Of a DNA stretch of 64,000 bases, positions 23,415 to 34,850 are shown in pieces. The notes beneath the pieces were generated by a model. That model had not been told where the DNA came from, made no database searches, and saw only the letters and a list, made by a program, of their open reading frames with translations. Location: the NCBI GenBank assembly GCA_037975125.1, contig JAJQOW010000025.1, positions 293,501 through 357,500 on the forward strand. The letters run 5' to 3'. Source of the DNA: Latrodectus hesperus. Lineage: Eukaryota > Arthropoda > Arachnida > Araneae > Theridiidae. How positions within the stretch are numbered: the first letter of the stretch is position 1; every line of letters starts with the position of its first letter. Position numbers and translations under genes: made by a program.

Positions 23415-24110
23415 TTATTCTGCACATTTTGCAGCATAATAGACGAATAAGCTAGGAAAAGGGTAAAGTACGGGAGGTTGAAGGTCCAATACCGTTATCA
23501 GATTTTCTTCACTTTTTGTGGTCATGGAAAGTCCCCTGACTACAAATTTACAGGATATCTCATTTTTTCCTCTTAGAAGGATATATTGATAGTTATTCGA
23601 TTCAAGAAATTTAGTAATTTCCCTGTCTGCTGCTTTGGGCAGCAATTTCAAATTCATACGATTATGGGTGGAATTTTAGGGGCAATCTCAGTTACTGGCT
23701 GGTCATCCATATTTTCATGATTTTCTTCCTCTGGGGTTAGCCCACTGAACGCGTTAGCTACAGCTATGGGAGTCTTGGTGACACTCTCAATTATAGCTTT
23801 GGCTGTTTTCTTGGGGAAAATAAAAGGTTCCTCACCATCATTAGTTCGTTTTTTATTAAGTTTATCATTTTGAGTGGCAATATTAAGTCACTTTTACTAT
23901 TATGGGAGTAGTAGAGAGTTTGCCATATCAGAAACAAGATTAAAGCTACCTGTACTTGCAGTCTTTAAAGTTTCTTTGGAGGTTTTATTGTTGATAGCCA
24001 GCATGTTCAAGATGTTTTGCTGAGGATGTGCAGGCTGTGTTACCCAGTAGCGCCGTCCTGATTTCCAATAGTTTCTTCTGATGGAGTTCCGAGGCATTGC
24101 TGTATTTAAG
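23415..24110 (-). pseudogene. Orphan Jockey-type LINE ORF1 (gag-like) relic
   Basis: On the minus strand, frames run from MPRNSIRRNYWKSG (24097) through FIFPKKTAKAIIESV and TEIAPKIPPIIV into MNLKLLPKAADREITKFLES, ILLRGKNEIS and CKFVVRGLSMTTKSEENL. The pattern of a proline-rich linker (PKIPPI), then an EITKFL segment, then a KxVVRGL-type strand matches the region before the C2HC zinc knuckles (pre-C2HC domain) of arthropod Jockey-clade ORF1 proteins. A stop near 23925 and frame changes break it, and no zinc knuckles follow. No reverse transcriptase follows to the left, so this is an isolated fragment. Confidence 0.7.
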
Positions 24111-24756
24111 ATTCATAATATCCGTCAGCTTTGCAGGTTGAATTATTCCTTTGTTTGTAGCACAAAAATTTTTATTTAAATATTTTCAGGTATTTATTTT
24201 TGTTTTCGCAAAATTTTTTATTTCATCCGTTAAAATCATAATTTTTAATAAGAGTGCAATCTGGTGATCCGGTAAATTTTTAAAACATTTTTTAGTTTCT
24301 ACTTAAATAATCCTGATGGATTACCATATTTTGCGGGGAATCACTATTATTGGCGATATTAGGATCAATTGTTGATGAATGATATATACCCACATTCAAC
24401 TCTTGTTATTATTTATCTCAATTGTTAATAATTTTCTTCTTTAACTAATTTTTAATTTCATGCATTTATTCCAAAATTTCCGGAAATTTATTTTGCGCTC
24501 GATTTAACTATAAATCATTTCAAATATTAAGCAAGGTATTATTTATGCTTTCATTTATAGTATTATATGTTTTATTAAAATTTTCTTGATCATGCTAGAA
24601 TACATGAATTGCTATCAATAATGAGTAGAACAAAATTTGTATAATGTGTTTATTTACTTGTTGTTTATTAATATTTAAAAAAAAATCTTGGTTTTTATTG
24701 CAATTAAAATTTAAGTCTTACTTTTAAAAGTTGATTTAACATATAGCTATTTAAAG
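24111..24756. other. AT-rich spacer
   Basis: No feature recognised. Confidence 0.7.
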
Positions 24757-24879
24757 TAAGGATTCTAAATCGGGTTCCATTGGAAATTTGAACATTTTCG
24801 CTTGCAAAAGTAAATTTGTTCTAGCTCGCATATTGCAACCAAATGCTACGCAACAACTACCATTATTTGCTTTCTGCAT
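24757..24879 (-). pseudogene. THAP-type zinc-finger fragment
   Basis: Minus-strand ATG at 24879-24877 opens MQKANNGSCCVAFGCNMRAR and continues to KMFKFPMEPDLESLL, then a stop. CCVAFGC near the N-terminus followed about 20 residues later by F-K-F-P resembles the first third of a THAP DNA-binding domain. The later Trp, the C-x2-H pair and the AVPTY box are missing, and I see no splice donor that would continue it. Possibly a truncated P-element-type or host THAP copy. Confidence 0.4.
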
Positions 24880-26254
24880 TTCAAAAATTTTTATAGAATA
24901 ATTACTTTTAAATGAATATTTCTCAAAAGCAGTCGAAACTTCAGAAAACAAGCACAATGATATAAGACAGTAATGGAATAGTAAGCAGGAAGTTTTCTAG
25001 ATCTCCACGGTAGTAGCGCCCTCTATTCCACGCTTTACAGAAACTTCCATCTATAGTAACAACTTTCGGTAGTTCAGCACGCGGGGTGAAAAAGTCTTAG
25101 CTCGCTTTGCCTTGTCTGTCGTAGCGGAGTATGATTAATTAAGAAACTATGAAAAAGTTTAATAAAGATTTAGCGCGTTCAAAAATGCCGCGCATTTAGA
25201 GTTAAAATATTCCCTGAAAAATAAAAAAAAGTCGGCATATCTTTTCCCACAAAATCTAATATAAAGGGGTCTTATTTTCGGAGAATCACAGTATTTCGTG
25301 GTTTTATTCATATGTGCAAATAAATGACAAAATATAATATAAAGATTTCTTTGATGTGATCCATGCTCCAAACAAAAGATCACAATTTTTTATCAGAAAA
25401 AATACCAAAATTTGGATCCAACAAATGTCAAAATCACAAAACTTCTGTTTCACTATTCACAAAAAATGTACTTAAACAAGGATCTTATGGCTTGAAATTT
25501 CAAGCTTGTTTTGCCTACTAAGTGCGAAATCTGTATTATTCCATGCAATGGAGTAAGTTAAAGAGTACGAACGAAGACCTCACTCCTATTTGTATCATGG
25601 AGGAAGGAATATAAGAGGAGTTGTTCTAACCGCGAAATATGAGCGCCGGTGAAGTAGCTAGCAGGCGATACCACGCCCACTCTGTCTTTCAAGAGAAACA
25701 GTATTTTCTTATTGAGAACACAGTAAAGGTAAGCATTATTTTCATTTAAAGTGCACACACCGAAATAAAAAGGATCTAAAGTATTTTTTAAAAAAAGTTA
25801 TTTTTATTGATAGTTAAGTGCTTTATTTATATTTTTGCTAATTATTAATATTATGTATTTCACTAGAGAAATTTTAGGAGTGTTATTCATCTTATTGACT
25901 TTCAGATGAACACTTGAATAATTATGAATTAAATTAAATATAATATTATTGTATTTATAATCATGAGAAAAATGTCGATTTTTCTTTTCTTTTTTGATAT
26001 TCAGTGGCACAGTTTCCTATCCATGTTATTCCCTGTGATTTTATCCAAGCATGCATTATTCTGCTATTTGGATAAAGTTTTTCCCTTTATGTGTTTTTAT
26101 TTATATCTATATAGTAAAAGTATTTTCCCTTTTGTGTATTTTTAGTAGAATATTAGAAAAAAACTTCTTACAATCAATAAATTTGTAAATGAATTTTGTT
26201 AAATAATGTAAAGTAAAAAAAAACTATAATATGAAGTCATTTTGCTAGAAACTA

Positions 26255-26258
<4 letters not shown>
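24880..26258. other. Mixed spacer with a GC-richer segment
   Basis: 24990-25140 and 25555-25700 are less AT-rich than their surroundings. The second, read on the minus strand, begins GGGCGTGGT and may be a distant relative of the mid-repetitive sequence at 28.3-30.5 kb. No gene identified. Confidence 0.4.

Positions 26259-26311
<53 letters not shown>
26259..26311. repeat. (TA)n microsatellite
   Basis: About 53 bp of TA repeat. Confidence 0.97.
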
Positions 26312-26314
<3 letters not shown>

Positions 26315-26481
26315 CTAAAATTGGATTTCAATAAATCTTGATTTATTATATTTAATAAGATTTATATAAGATAACAATATCTTCTCAAGAAATATAAACA
26401 AGCGCAAAAAATAAAATCAAGCTTTGTTAGGTAGGAAATCTCGTATGCTCAAGTGGCAGCTGGTCGTTCATAACCCCCCCT

Positions 26482-27579
26482 TTGTGTGGCACCTGTTACA
26501 GTCATCCCCCCAAAGAACAAATCGCTTCAAATAATGAAGCAACTAAAAATGAGATAGGTGAACTCTTCGCCTTACTAAAAGAAATCAGAGAATTCTTCTT
26601 TGGCATCAATATATCCGAAGCTATACGGCGCATCAGAAACTGCAATAGCAGAGAGGACAAGATGTTTTTCATCTTGGAAATGTCCTATTTTCCCCGCCAG
26701 TGGAAAACTGCTTCAATTATTCCAATACTCAAACCAAAGCAGGAAAATTATCTTCCATCTAATTACAGACCAATAAGTCTGTTCCCTTCACTTAGCAAAA
26801 TTGCTGAAGGTATTATTCTTAACAGAATTGACACGTTCTTGAATGGTAATAATATTCTCATTCCTGAACAGCACGGGTTCAGAAAACACTATTCCACAAC
26901 CCATCAACTGATGAGAGTTGGTGAAACTATCACCCATGGATTCCAGTTGACAAAAAGCACTGGAGCAGTTTCCCTAGATATAGCCAAAACCTTTGACAGA
27001 GCCTGGATTGGTGGACTAGTTTTCAAACTCATCACTATTGGTCTCCCTGACCCACTCATTAGATAAATTATCTCATACCTTTTGGGACGGACGTTCCAAG
27101 TTCGCATAGGTAAAACACATTCAACACTTAGGCTAATACTAGCAGGAGTACCACAGGGCTCCAAGCTTGGGCCCAGATTATTTCTTATTTATGTGAATGA
27201 TATATTCAAATCACGACACACAACACTGCATCTATTTGCTGATGATACACTTATCCTAGCACAATGCAGGAAACTATCTACTATTTCTACTGCACTAAAC
27301 ACACATTTACAGCTACTTGACCTCTGGTTCAAGAAATGGAAAATACTTGTTAATGAAAGCAAAAGCATTGCAATCATGTTTGCCAGAAAAAGAGCTATAA
27401 CTTGTCAAAGAATTAAAATTAATGAAACAGCACTCTCATGGTCCCCAACCTGCAAATATCTAGGAATCACATTTGACAAAAAATTAAATTGGAATATTCA
27501 TATCCAAAATATGACAAACAAATTCCAACAAACTTCTGCTGCATTATACCCCCTCTTAAAATACAGAGCTGTCAATTGA
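26482..27579 (+). pseudogene. LINE ORF1 tail fused to reverse transcriptase (broken)
   Basis: From 26482 the frame reads GELFALLKEIREFF then NISEAIRRIRNCNSREDKMF, which looks like the C-terminal end of a Jockey ORF1. It then enters SYFPRQWKTASIIPILKP, NYRPISLFPSLSKIAEGIIL and PEQHGFRKHYSTTHQL, which are reverse transcriptase motifs. SLDIAKTFDRAW is the first catalytic block, but the usual Phe-Asp aspartate context is altered. A TAA at 27064-27066 breaks the frame, which resumes as ISYLLGRTFQVR, AGVPQGSKLGP and LHLFADDTLIL (the second catalytic motif, FADD) and runs to 27579. The apurinic endonuclease domain is absent. Inactive. Confidence 0.85.
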
Positions 27580-27936
27580 AAATAAAGTGCTCATTTGCAA
27601 AGCATACCTCAGACCACTTCTATTCTATGCTTGCCCCCTCTGGAGTTATATCCATGACAGTAAGATCAAAAAATTAGAAATTCTCCAAAACAAAATAATT
27701 AGAAAGCAGTCAAAGCACTCTGGTATTTTTGAAACAAAAAAATAAGAGAACTTAAACTTCCAAAAGTAAGAGAATATTTTGCCAAAATCATGTACAACAT
27801 GTACAAAAATCTATATAAAACCGAAAATACATCAATCAGTAATCTTCCGTCCTATAATGACCTCACAACCCATAATCGGCACCGTCCCCGCTTTCTACTT
27901 CACTTCTATCCAAAGTTTCCTCACCAGCCACCATGA
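27580..27936 (+). pseudogene. LINE ORF2 C-terminal part, frameshifted
   Basis: Continues the ORF in a shifted frame: ENKVLICKAYLRPLLFYACP, KIKKLEILQNKIIRK, KIMYNMYKN and finally PKFPHQPP before the stop at 27934-27936. The inverted copy carries the same end with fewer breaks. Confidence 0.82.
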
Positions 27937-28319
27937 TCCTTACACATAAGCAATACGTCCTTGTTAATACTAACAACTAACCTTTTCCCATTCTTACTCG
28001 CTAACATAAATAAAAAAATAAACAATAAATAAATAAATAATAAAATAAAAATAAATAAACAAATAAAAAGTATAGATCCCAAAAAAATTAATAAAAAAAT
28101 AAATATTATAAGTGTTTGTATTCGTGTATTCTCATGTTTTTCTTCTCATTCTAACTATCACTGATACTGTTTTTAGTAGATTAGTTAAGGACATTCCTAT
28201 GTTAATCCAACTAACTTTTTTTGTAAATATTGCTTATGTGTTATAGCATAAATTAATTTTTATCCAAAAAATCCGAATTTAATTACTTATTTTTTAATTA
28301 CTCGGCATTAAAAATTAGC

Positions 28320-28560
28320 TTTTCTGAGATTATTCCAGGAACCATTTTCTGTTTTACGGAGCGCCTGGAGTAAAACTCCTATCTCCAGTGGATAATCAAA
28401 GTGATTGCCGGCTGGCAGTTGTCTGAGGTGCCTGGTCCTAGAACCTCAACCCTCATTGGATATCTGGAATGAAACTTGGGAGCTATATCTTGTTCTGATT
28501 GGCATAACGAGTAGAGCTTTTAAGTAAGCGGGGCTTATTAGAGTTTACATGAGAAAAAGT
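28320..28560 (+). repeat. Mid-repetitive sequence, copy 1
   Basis: Shares ATTGCCGGCTGGCAG, then AGGTNCCTGGT, ACCTCAACCCTCATTGG and AGCTATAT with the minus strand of 29676-29800, and a weaker match with the minus strand of 30340-30490. It sits exactly between the two LINE tails. Identity of the element unknown. Confidence 0.7.
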
Positions 28561-28618
28561 AGTTTTTTTAAAGTAGAATAATTAAAAAATTAAATATTAA
28601 ATTTATATTTTTAGTCTT

Positions 28619-29675
28619 GAAATTTATTTATGTTATAATTTACAAAAAGCAATATTTACAAAAACATTAGTTATAAAGATACAGAAAAGTCCTTAACTCC
28701 ACTGCTAAAAACAGTGAGAGTTATAAAAGTTACAAGGCAAAAACACTAAGACATGACTGTACAACATATAGAATTCTTTATTTTTATTTATTTATTTATT
28801 ATTTTATTTTTTTTGTTACTATATACAATTTATTTATTTGTATTTTTTTATTTTATGTATATACATATACATATTATTTATCTATTTTTTTTTCGTTTTA
28901 TATAATTTTAATTTGTTAGTAGAAGGATAAAAAGGTTAATTGTTAGTATTATCATGGACGTATTGCTTATGTGTGTAAATCAAGGTGGCTGGTGAGGAAA
29001 CTTAGGGCAGTAACGAAGTAGTGAGCGGGGACGGTGCCCATTATGGGTGCTAAGGTCATTATATTGTGGCAAGTTTATAATTAATGGATTCTCAGTTTTG
29101 TTAATATTTTTATACATGTTATACATAATTTTGGCTAGATATTCCCTGATTGTTGGTATATTTAGTTCTTCTCTTATCTTTTTATTTCTGTAATACCAGG
29201 GAGCTTTTGCTGCCTGTCTGATAATTTTATTTTGTAAAGTTTCTAATTTTTTAATTTTACTGTCATGGGTATAGCCCCAGAGGGGGCAGGCATAGGACAG
29301 AAGTGGTCTGAGGTATGCTTTGTAAATGAGCACTTTGTTTTCGATTGAGAGCTCAGAGTTGTATTTTAGGAGGGGTATAGTGTTGCAGTTGTTTGGTTAA
29401 ATTTATTTGTAACATTTTTGAGATGTGTGTTCCAATTTAATTTTTTGTCAAATGTTATGCCTAGATATTTGCATGTTGGAGACCATGGGAGTATTGTTTC
29501 GTTGATTTTGATTCTCTGGCAGGTTATTGCTCTTTTTTTAGTAAATAGTATGGCTATGCTTTTATTTTCATTTATTAAAATTTTCCATTTTTTGAACCAG
29601 AGCTCAAGTAGCTGTAGGTGTGTGTTTAGTGCTGTGGATATATTTGATAATTTCCTGCATTGTGCTAGGATGAGT
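28619..29675 (-). mobile_element. 5'-truncated Jockey-type LINE, minus strand, tail-to-tail with the previous copy
   Basis: Same family as 26430-28265: both protein and 3' UTR match, including the ACACATAAGCAATACGTCC block after the stop and AAATAAAT repeats (28783-28920). The 5' end stops at about 29675 within the reverse transcriptase just after the FADD region, next to mid-repetitive sequence. Typical 5' truncation. Confidence 0.82.
28983..29675 (-). pseudogene. LINE reverse transcriptase C-terminal fragment
   Basis: Minus-strand frames give CRKLSNISTALNTHLQLLEL, WFKKWKILINENKSIAILF and WSPTCKYLGITFDKKLNW, then from 29333 a clean 117-residue frame MLIYKAYLRPLLSYACPLWG to KFPHQPP. A frame change lies near 29360-29400. 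It has no RT catalytic motif, so it is non-functional. Confidence 0.82.
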
Positions 29676-29800
29676 GCAGTGGATAATCAGATCACGATAT
29701 AGCTTCCTGGTTTCATTTTTAGATAGCCAATGAGGGTTGAGGTTCATTAGAACCAGGTACCTCAGCAAACTGCCAGCCGGCAATCATTTTGATCTTGGAA
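29676..29800 (-). repeat. Mid-repetitive sequence, copy 2 (inverted)
   Basis: Reverse complement matches 28380-28510 (GATTGCCGGCTGGCAG, CCTCAACCCTCATTGG, AGCTATATCNTGNTCTGATT). It abuts the 5' truncation point of the LINE. Confidence 0.75.
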
Positions 29801-30339
29801 ATGTTCGAAGGAACTCAAAAATGAAATATAGTGAGTGTCAGTGTCACACAACGGCGGGAAAAATATCAAGTGCTAGGATACTATCAAAAGCCTCCTCACC
29901 AAATATGCATGAGGATAAATATTTAATGTATAATTAACAAACTGTGTATAGAACTAACCCATACAAGAAAAAATAAAATAAAAATAATAAAATTGAAAAA
30001 AAATAAAGAGTAGGAAATTAACCTTGTACATATTTACTTTCCATTTGTTAACAACTGTTTTGCAGTCAAATATGATAATTTGATAGTTGTACTAACATAT
30101 AAACATTATTATGATTAACAAACTAACACTCATATATTTTTCTTTTTAAATGTCTCTGTAACAAACTCGTATATCTCATACATGTTCTGTAATCTCAATA
30201 TTCTAGCTTCTTTAATTCTAAAATTCTGTATAATTATTATTTAAATGAATCAATAACTAAAGTTTATTCTAATAATAAATAATTTTAATAAATAATTTCT
30301 TGAATTTAATTATAACACTGTAAAACTACTTGTAAATCT
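29801..30339. other. AT-rich spacer
   Basis: No gene recognised. 29811-29900 is somewhat more complex and may extend the mid-repetitive copy. Confidence 0.55.
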
Positions 30340-30490
30340 TTCTTATAACAAATAAGCTCCTCCCCCGAAATGCTCTGAAATACTTTAAACCAATCAGAAT
30401 CAGCTATAGTTCCAGCATACTCCTGATAGTAAAGAGGGTAAAGGATCGACGATCCAGTGACCTCTACATCCAGACAGCCGGTAACCACGC
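30340..30490 (-). repeat. Mid-repetitive sequence, divergent copy 3
   Basis: On the minus strand GGGCGTGGTTACCGGCTG leads to GAACTATAGCTGATTCTGATTGG and GAGCTTATT, which parallels the AGCTATAT...TTCTGATTGG...GGGCTTATT order of copy 1. Weaker match than copies 1 and 2. Confidence 0.45.
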
Positions 30491-30496
30491 CCTATA

Positions 30497-31758
30497 CGAG
30501 GGTCACTCTGAAAATTTTGAGATACAACTAGGTTTTTAAAGTTATACTTACAAAATTTTAGGTGTGTTCAAAGTAGTCTCCTCCAGCATCAATGCACTTT
30601 TGTGGATGAATTTTACACAGATTAAATGCCTCAAGCCATTCATTTCTTCGAATAGATGATAAAAAATGCATTTATAGCCACATCAATCTCTTCTTCTGAA
30701 TGAAAACGACGTCCGTGTAAGTTATTTTTTAGATTAAAGAATAACCAAAAGTCGCACATAGCTCGATCAGGTGAATACGGCGGATGTTCGATCACTTTAA
30801 TTTGTTTTTGTTTAAGAAACTCAACTGTTAATCCGGCTGTATGTGAAGATGCATTGTCATGGTGAAGCATTAGTCCCCTAACATTCAGTTCTTGTAGAAT
30901 TTCTGGAAGACATTTAGTGGTATACCAGTTTGCTGTTACTGTCTTCTGTCATTCCAACTTGATGGCTTTGACCAATCCCGTACTTCTGAAGAAAACGGCA
31001 TACATAACTTTTTTCAGTGCGCGTTGTTTTTTCACCATTGTCATCGTGGGATCATCTTCAAAGACCCATACTTTGCTTTCTTGACGTGTTGGAACGTCAA
31101 AAAACGGTATGTACATTTCATCACCTGTTACAATTTTAGAAATGATGCGGTGGCCACCATCATTCAGCATATTAAGAGTTTCTTTACTAATTCTGACACG
31201 CTCCTCTTTTTGTTGCTCAGTTAGATTATGGGGAACCCGACGGCAAACTACTTTTTTCATATGTAATTCTTCATGAATGATTTTGTGTATGGGTACGGAT
31301 CCAATGTTAAGTTCCTTCTGTATCATTTGATAAGTACAGCGATTATCATCCATAAACATTTTTCGTATGGCAGACACATTATTCGGGATTACTGCCGACG
31401 GCGGCCTTCCTGTGTGTTCATCCTAAAGAAAATTGCGACCTCTTCTAAATTCTCTAAACCATCTGAATACAGTAGCACGAGCTGGAGATTCATCACCAAA
31501 TGCTAATTGCAACCGTTGAACGCATTATTCTTGATTCAAGCTTGCTTTGAAATCGTAAAAAATCATTGCGCGAAAATGTTCTTGCGTCAATTCCATTTTC
31601 TCCTCTGTTTAAAATTTATTCCACGCTAAACAAGCTGAAGTAAGTCAGTAAAAAATCGTCTTCTGTATTAAAATACTTTGTACTTTAAAATTAAACCGTT
31701 ATTTTTATTTTGTAAATTCTTGTCTGCGCGTAACTCAAAAATTTCAGAGTAACCCTCG
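30497..31758 (-). mobile_element. Mariner element, minus-strand copy, inactive
   Basis: Both ends carry CGAGGGT(C/T)ACTCTGAAA inverted repeats and abut TA dinucleotides (30495-30496, 31759-31760). At 1262 bp it has a normal mariner size. Same subfamily as 47734-49024. Confidence 0.93.
30640..31595 (-). pseudogene. Mariner D34D transposase relic
   Basis: Starts at ATG 31595 with MELTQEHFRAMIFYDF. Stops interrupt it in the helix-turn-helix part (after LNQE and after GRNFL). A 142-residue frame from 31377 has WVPH-type RVPHNLTEQQKEERVRI and VTGDEMYIPFF with the first catalytic Asp. After a frame change, MLHHDNASSHTAGL and YSPDRAMCDFWLF give the second and third Asp, 34 residues apart. Stops and frame changes make it inactive. 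Confidence 0.92.
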
Positions 31759-32016
31759 TATTAATATTAATGTAATGTTAAAAACTCAGTACTTTTGTTT
31801 AAAAAAAAATTGGAATTTATTCACTAGCAAAAAATAATTAAATGTAATCCTAAACTTATTAAATTAATCTCCTTTAAATTAATTTTTTTACAGATGAGTT
31901 TTTAATATAAAACAATATGAAATTTTTCTTTTATAATTATTATTCAAAAAATATTCGTTAAAATTATTTCTGTTTTAACAAGTTTTGAAGTTTAAATAAG
32001 TATGTTTATTTTCAAG

Positions 32017-32887
<871 letters not shown>

Positions 32888-32891
32888 TTAA

Positions 32892-33710
32892 CCCCTTAAA
32901 CGGTTTGCCCGTACAGTGTACGTGCTACCCAAAATTGGCCTCAACTGGTTTGCCCGTACGCCGTACGGGCATCGATATTTTCTCCTTTCCTTTTCTGGTT
33001 TTCCCGTATTTTTCATTATTGTAAAGAGACTATTTAGTATTAATATTTTTCAATAGATGGTATGGCTTGTTCATGTAATGCAATGCTTTTCATCCGGGTT
33101 TTTCTTTGTAGCGGGAATTTTTTTGTGAAATTTTTGTTCTATGTATTCAACGCTTGTGAATTTATCTTGTGTCTTTTTTTATGGAATAAACGATAAATAT
33201 TTCTTGTTAGATGATGAACTACATTCTGATACAGATATTTCTTCTAATTATTTGGATTATTCCTCAAATGACACGTGTAGTGAGCTCAGCTCAGTTGAAG
33301 ATTTCAGTTCTGCTAAAATTTTTACTGAGGTTGATGTGAAAAATCCACCTGTTCCGTGTCCTGCCCAGATTGCGATGTAGGACTTTGCATTACACCATGC
33401 TTTAAATTGTACCATACACAATAATACTTCTGAACTGTTTGGAAAAGTGTAAACTTCAAAATTCACTGTAAGTATGAGAGAAGTTTTTGCAGAATTCGTA
33501 AACCATTCTTCATTGCATGCAGAATGTACTTGAGAAAAGCAAACATTTAGGGGTTTTTGGGTTCTAAAATTGTAAAATAAAAAATGTAAAATCATTAAAA
33601 GTGAAAAGAAAAATTCTTATTTTATTAAGTATGGTACTTAATTATATGCAATAAAAAATATGCCTTTTTTTTTAAAGCATTTCTGGTAAAAAAATTGACT
33701 GCTTAAAAGG
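32892..33710 (+). mobile_element. Internally deleted piggyBac-like element
   Basis: Flanked by TTAA on both sides (32888-32891, 33711-33714). Ends CCCCTTAAACGG and, reverse complemented, CCTTTTAAGCAG form imperfect terminal repeats. The left end holds two similar palindromes (32907-32925 and 32952-32970, GCCCGTAC-N3-GTACGGGC). Coding relics are an acidic N-terminal stretch and a C-terminal cysteine-rich motif with the catalytic part missing. Non-autonomous. Confidence 0.85.
33141..33424 (+). pseudogene. piggyBac transposase N-terminus joined to C-terminal Cys-rich domain
   Basis: 33141-33380 encodes an acidic stretch (LLDDELHSDTDISSN, SSNDTCSELSSVEDF) as usually found before the piggyBac catalytic domain. 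In another frame, 33362-33421 reads CPDCDVGLCITPCFKLYHTQ and then stops, which is the typical cysteine-rich C-terminus (C-x2-C...C...H). Everything between is deleted, leaving a frame mismatch at the join. Confidence 0.8.
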
Positions 33711-33714
33711 TTAA

Positions 33715-34097
33715 AAAGTATAATCTTTTGTTGCAACTTTAATTAAATATGTCAGAATTCAACATTGTCTTATTACTATTAATTGTTTAAAACTTCTTTG
33801 TGCTGAAATAGTAAGCAAAAATTAATATAAAGTGTATATATAAATACATCAGACCAAATTGTGAAAAAATAAAATTTTTAAGTTATCCTAAATTTAAATG
33901 AAGGCATAAATATATATATTTGAAATATTAGAATGTTAAAAAAGAAATAACACTAGTTTCAAAAATATTTAAAACAAAAGAATAACTTTAAAACTGTAAT
34001 TACAAATAAAATTTAAATCACTTGATTATTTTAAAAGATGATAAAAATAGCAGAACATGATAAGAATATCAATTTCAAACCTCTTCCCTTATATGCT
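33715..34097. other. AT-rich spacer
   Basis: No feature recognised. Confidence 0.7.
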
Positions 34098-34183
34098 AAA
34101 ATAATGTTGAGATGTTGAGAGATACCGTTATATGTTTCCTTAATTTCTTGTATGTATTTTTTGTGAGATAAAAACAAGATTCT
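34098..34183 (+). repeat. Direct repeat, left copy
   Basis: Begins ATGCTAAAATAATGTTGAG, continues GAGAGATACCGTTATATG and ends TTTTTTGTGAGATAAAA; repeated at 36129-36203 with few differences (one is a short GATGTTGA duplication). Direct orientation, about 2 kb apart. Confidence 0.85.
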
Positions 34184-34481
34184 CCTGATATTGACTTGTC
34201 AGAATAGTCAATAATATTCTTGCTGTTGTCTTCTCAAATCATACCTTGTTATAACATCTTTTATTAACTTTTCATTAATTAATTATGACCTTATTTTCAG
34301 GAGTATTGGGTTACAAATGAGATTTTTTAATTCTTTATTATAAATACCTCATAAAAGAAATTAATAACTTTTGAATTATAAGTATTACAATATTTCTAAA
34401 AATACTGTGATTTTCAGTTTAATGGTTTGCTGATTTGATTTCCATCTTGGGCACATAAATTTGTATTGACTTACAAACACT

Positions 34482-34773
34482 TTCTTCTTTAATAAAGGCG
34501 GGCACTTGGGTGACTAACCCTTCGCCACAACAAGGCCGAAAACTACTACTCATTTGTCGTTGCCCAGCGGGCACCTGTGAACCAAGTCACGGAGGCAAGT
34601 AGCATTACCCGCGTCATACCACCACAGACCCGTTTATAGGGCGGGCCACATTCATACAACAACACACAAGAAAGGACAGAGAAATAGTAACATCCATGCC
34701 CGAACCGGGATTCAAACCCGGGACCCACAGCTCAAGAGTCAGGAGCGCTAACCACTCAGCCATTGGTCGGCTT
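34482..34773 (-). mobile_element. tRNA-derived SINE, family 2, with 13-bp target duplication
   Basis: Flanks repeat ACTTACAAACACT (34469-34481 and 34774-34786). The minus strand starts GCCGACCAATGGCTGAGTGG (A-box region) and has a B box in GGGTTTGAATCCC, about 70 nt of tRNA-like head, a body unrelated to the family at 51-55 kb, and a short A-rich tail. Confidence 0.9.
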
Positions 34774-34850
34774 ACTTACAAACACTAATCCTTAGTCAAT
34801 TACTTCCTTTGTGATGAAAAAGTATCTAATTTTGATGCTATTTTTAAATA

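Larger units (their letters stand above)
26430..28265 (+). mobile_element. Internally deleted Jockey-type LINE, plus strand
   Basis: Coding relics run from about 26482 to 27936, followed by a 3' UTR with AAATAAATAAAT repeats. The right limit is set by comparison with the inverted copy at 28619-29675: similarity continues past the AAAT repeats through a segment with ACTGTTTTTAGTAG to about 28265. The element joins the end of ORF1 directly to the reverse transcriptase, with the endonuclease and start of ORF2 missing. I did not find target-site duplications. Confidence 0.78.

Noticed and set aside
25159..25383. 74-residue minus-strand frame as a transposase piece
   Set aside because: No motif I could name; left as unassigned spacer.
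34546..34728. 60-residue minus-strand frame
   Set aside because: Lies wholly within a SINE; its GFESRFGH segment is the translated B box.
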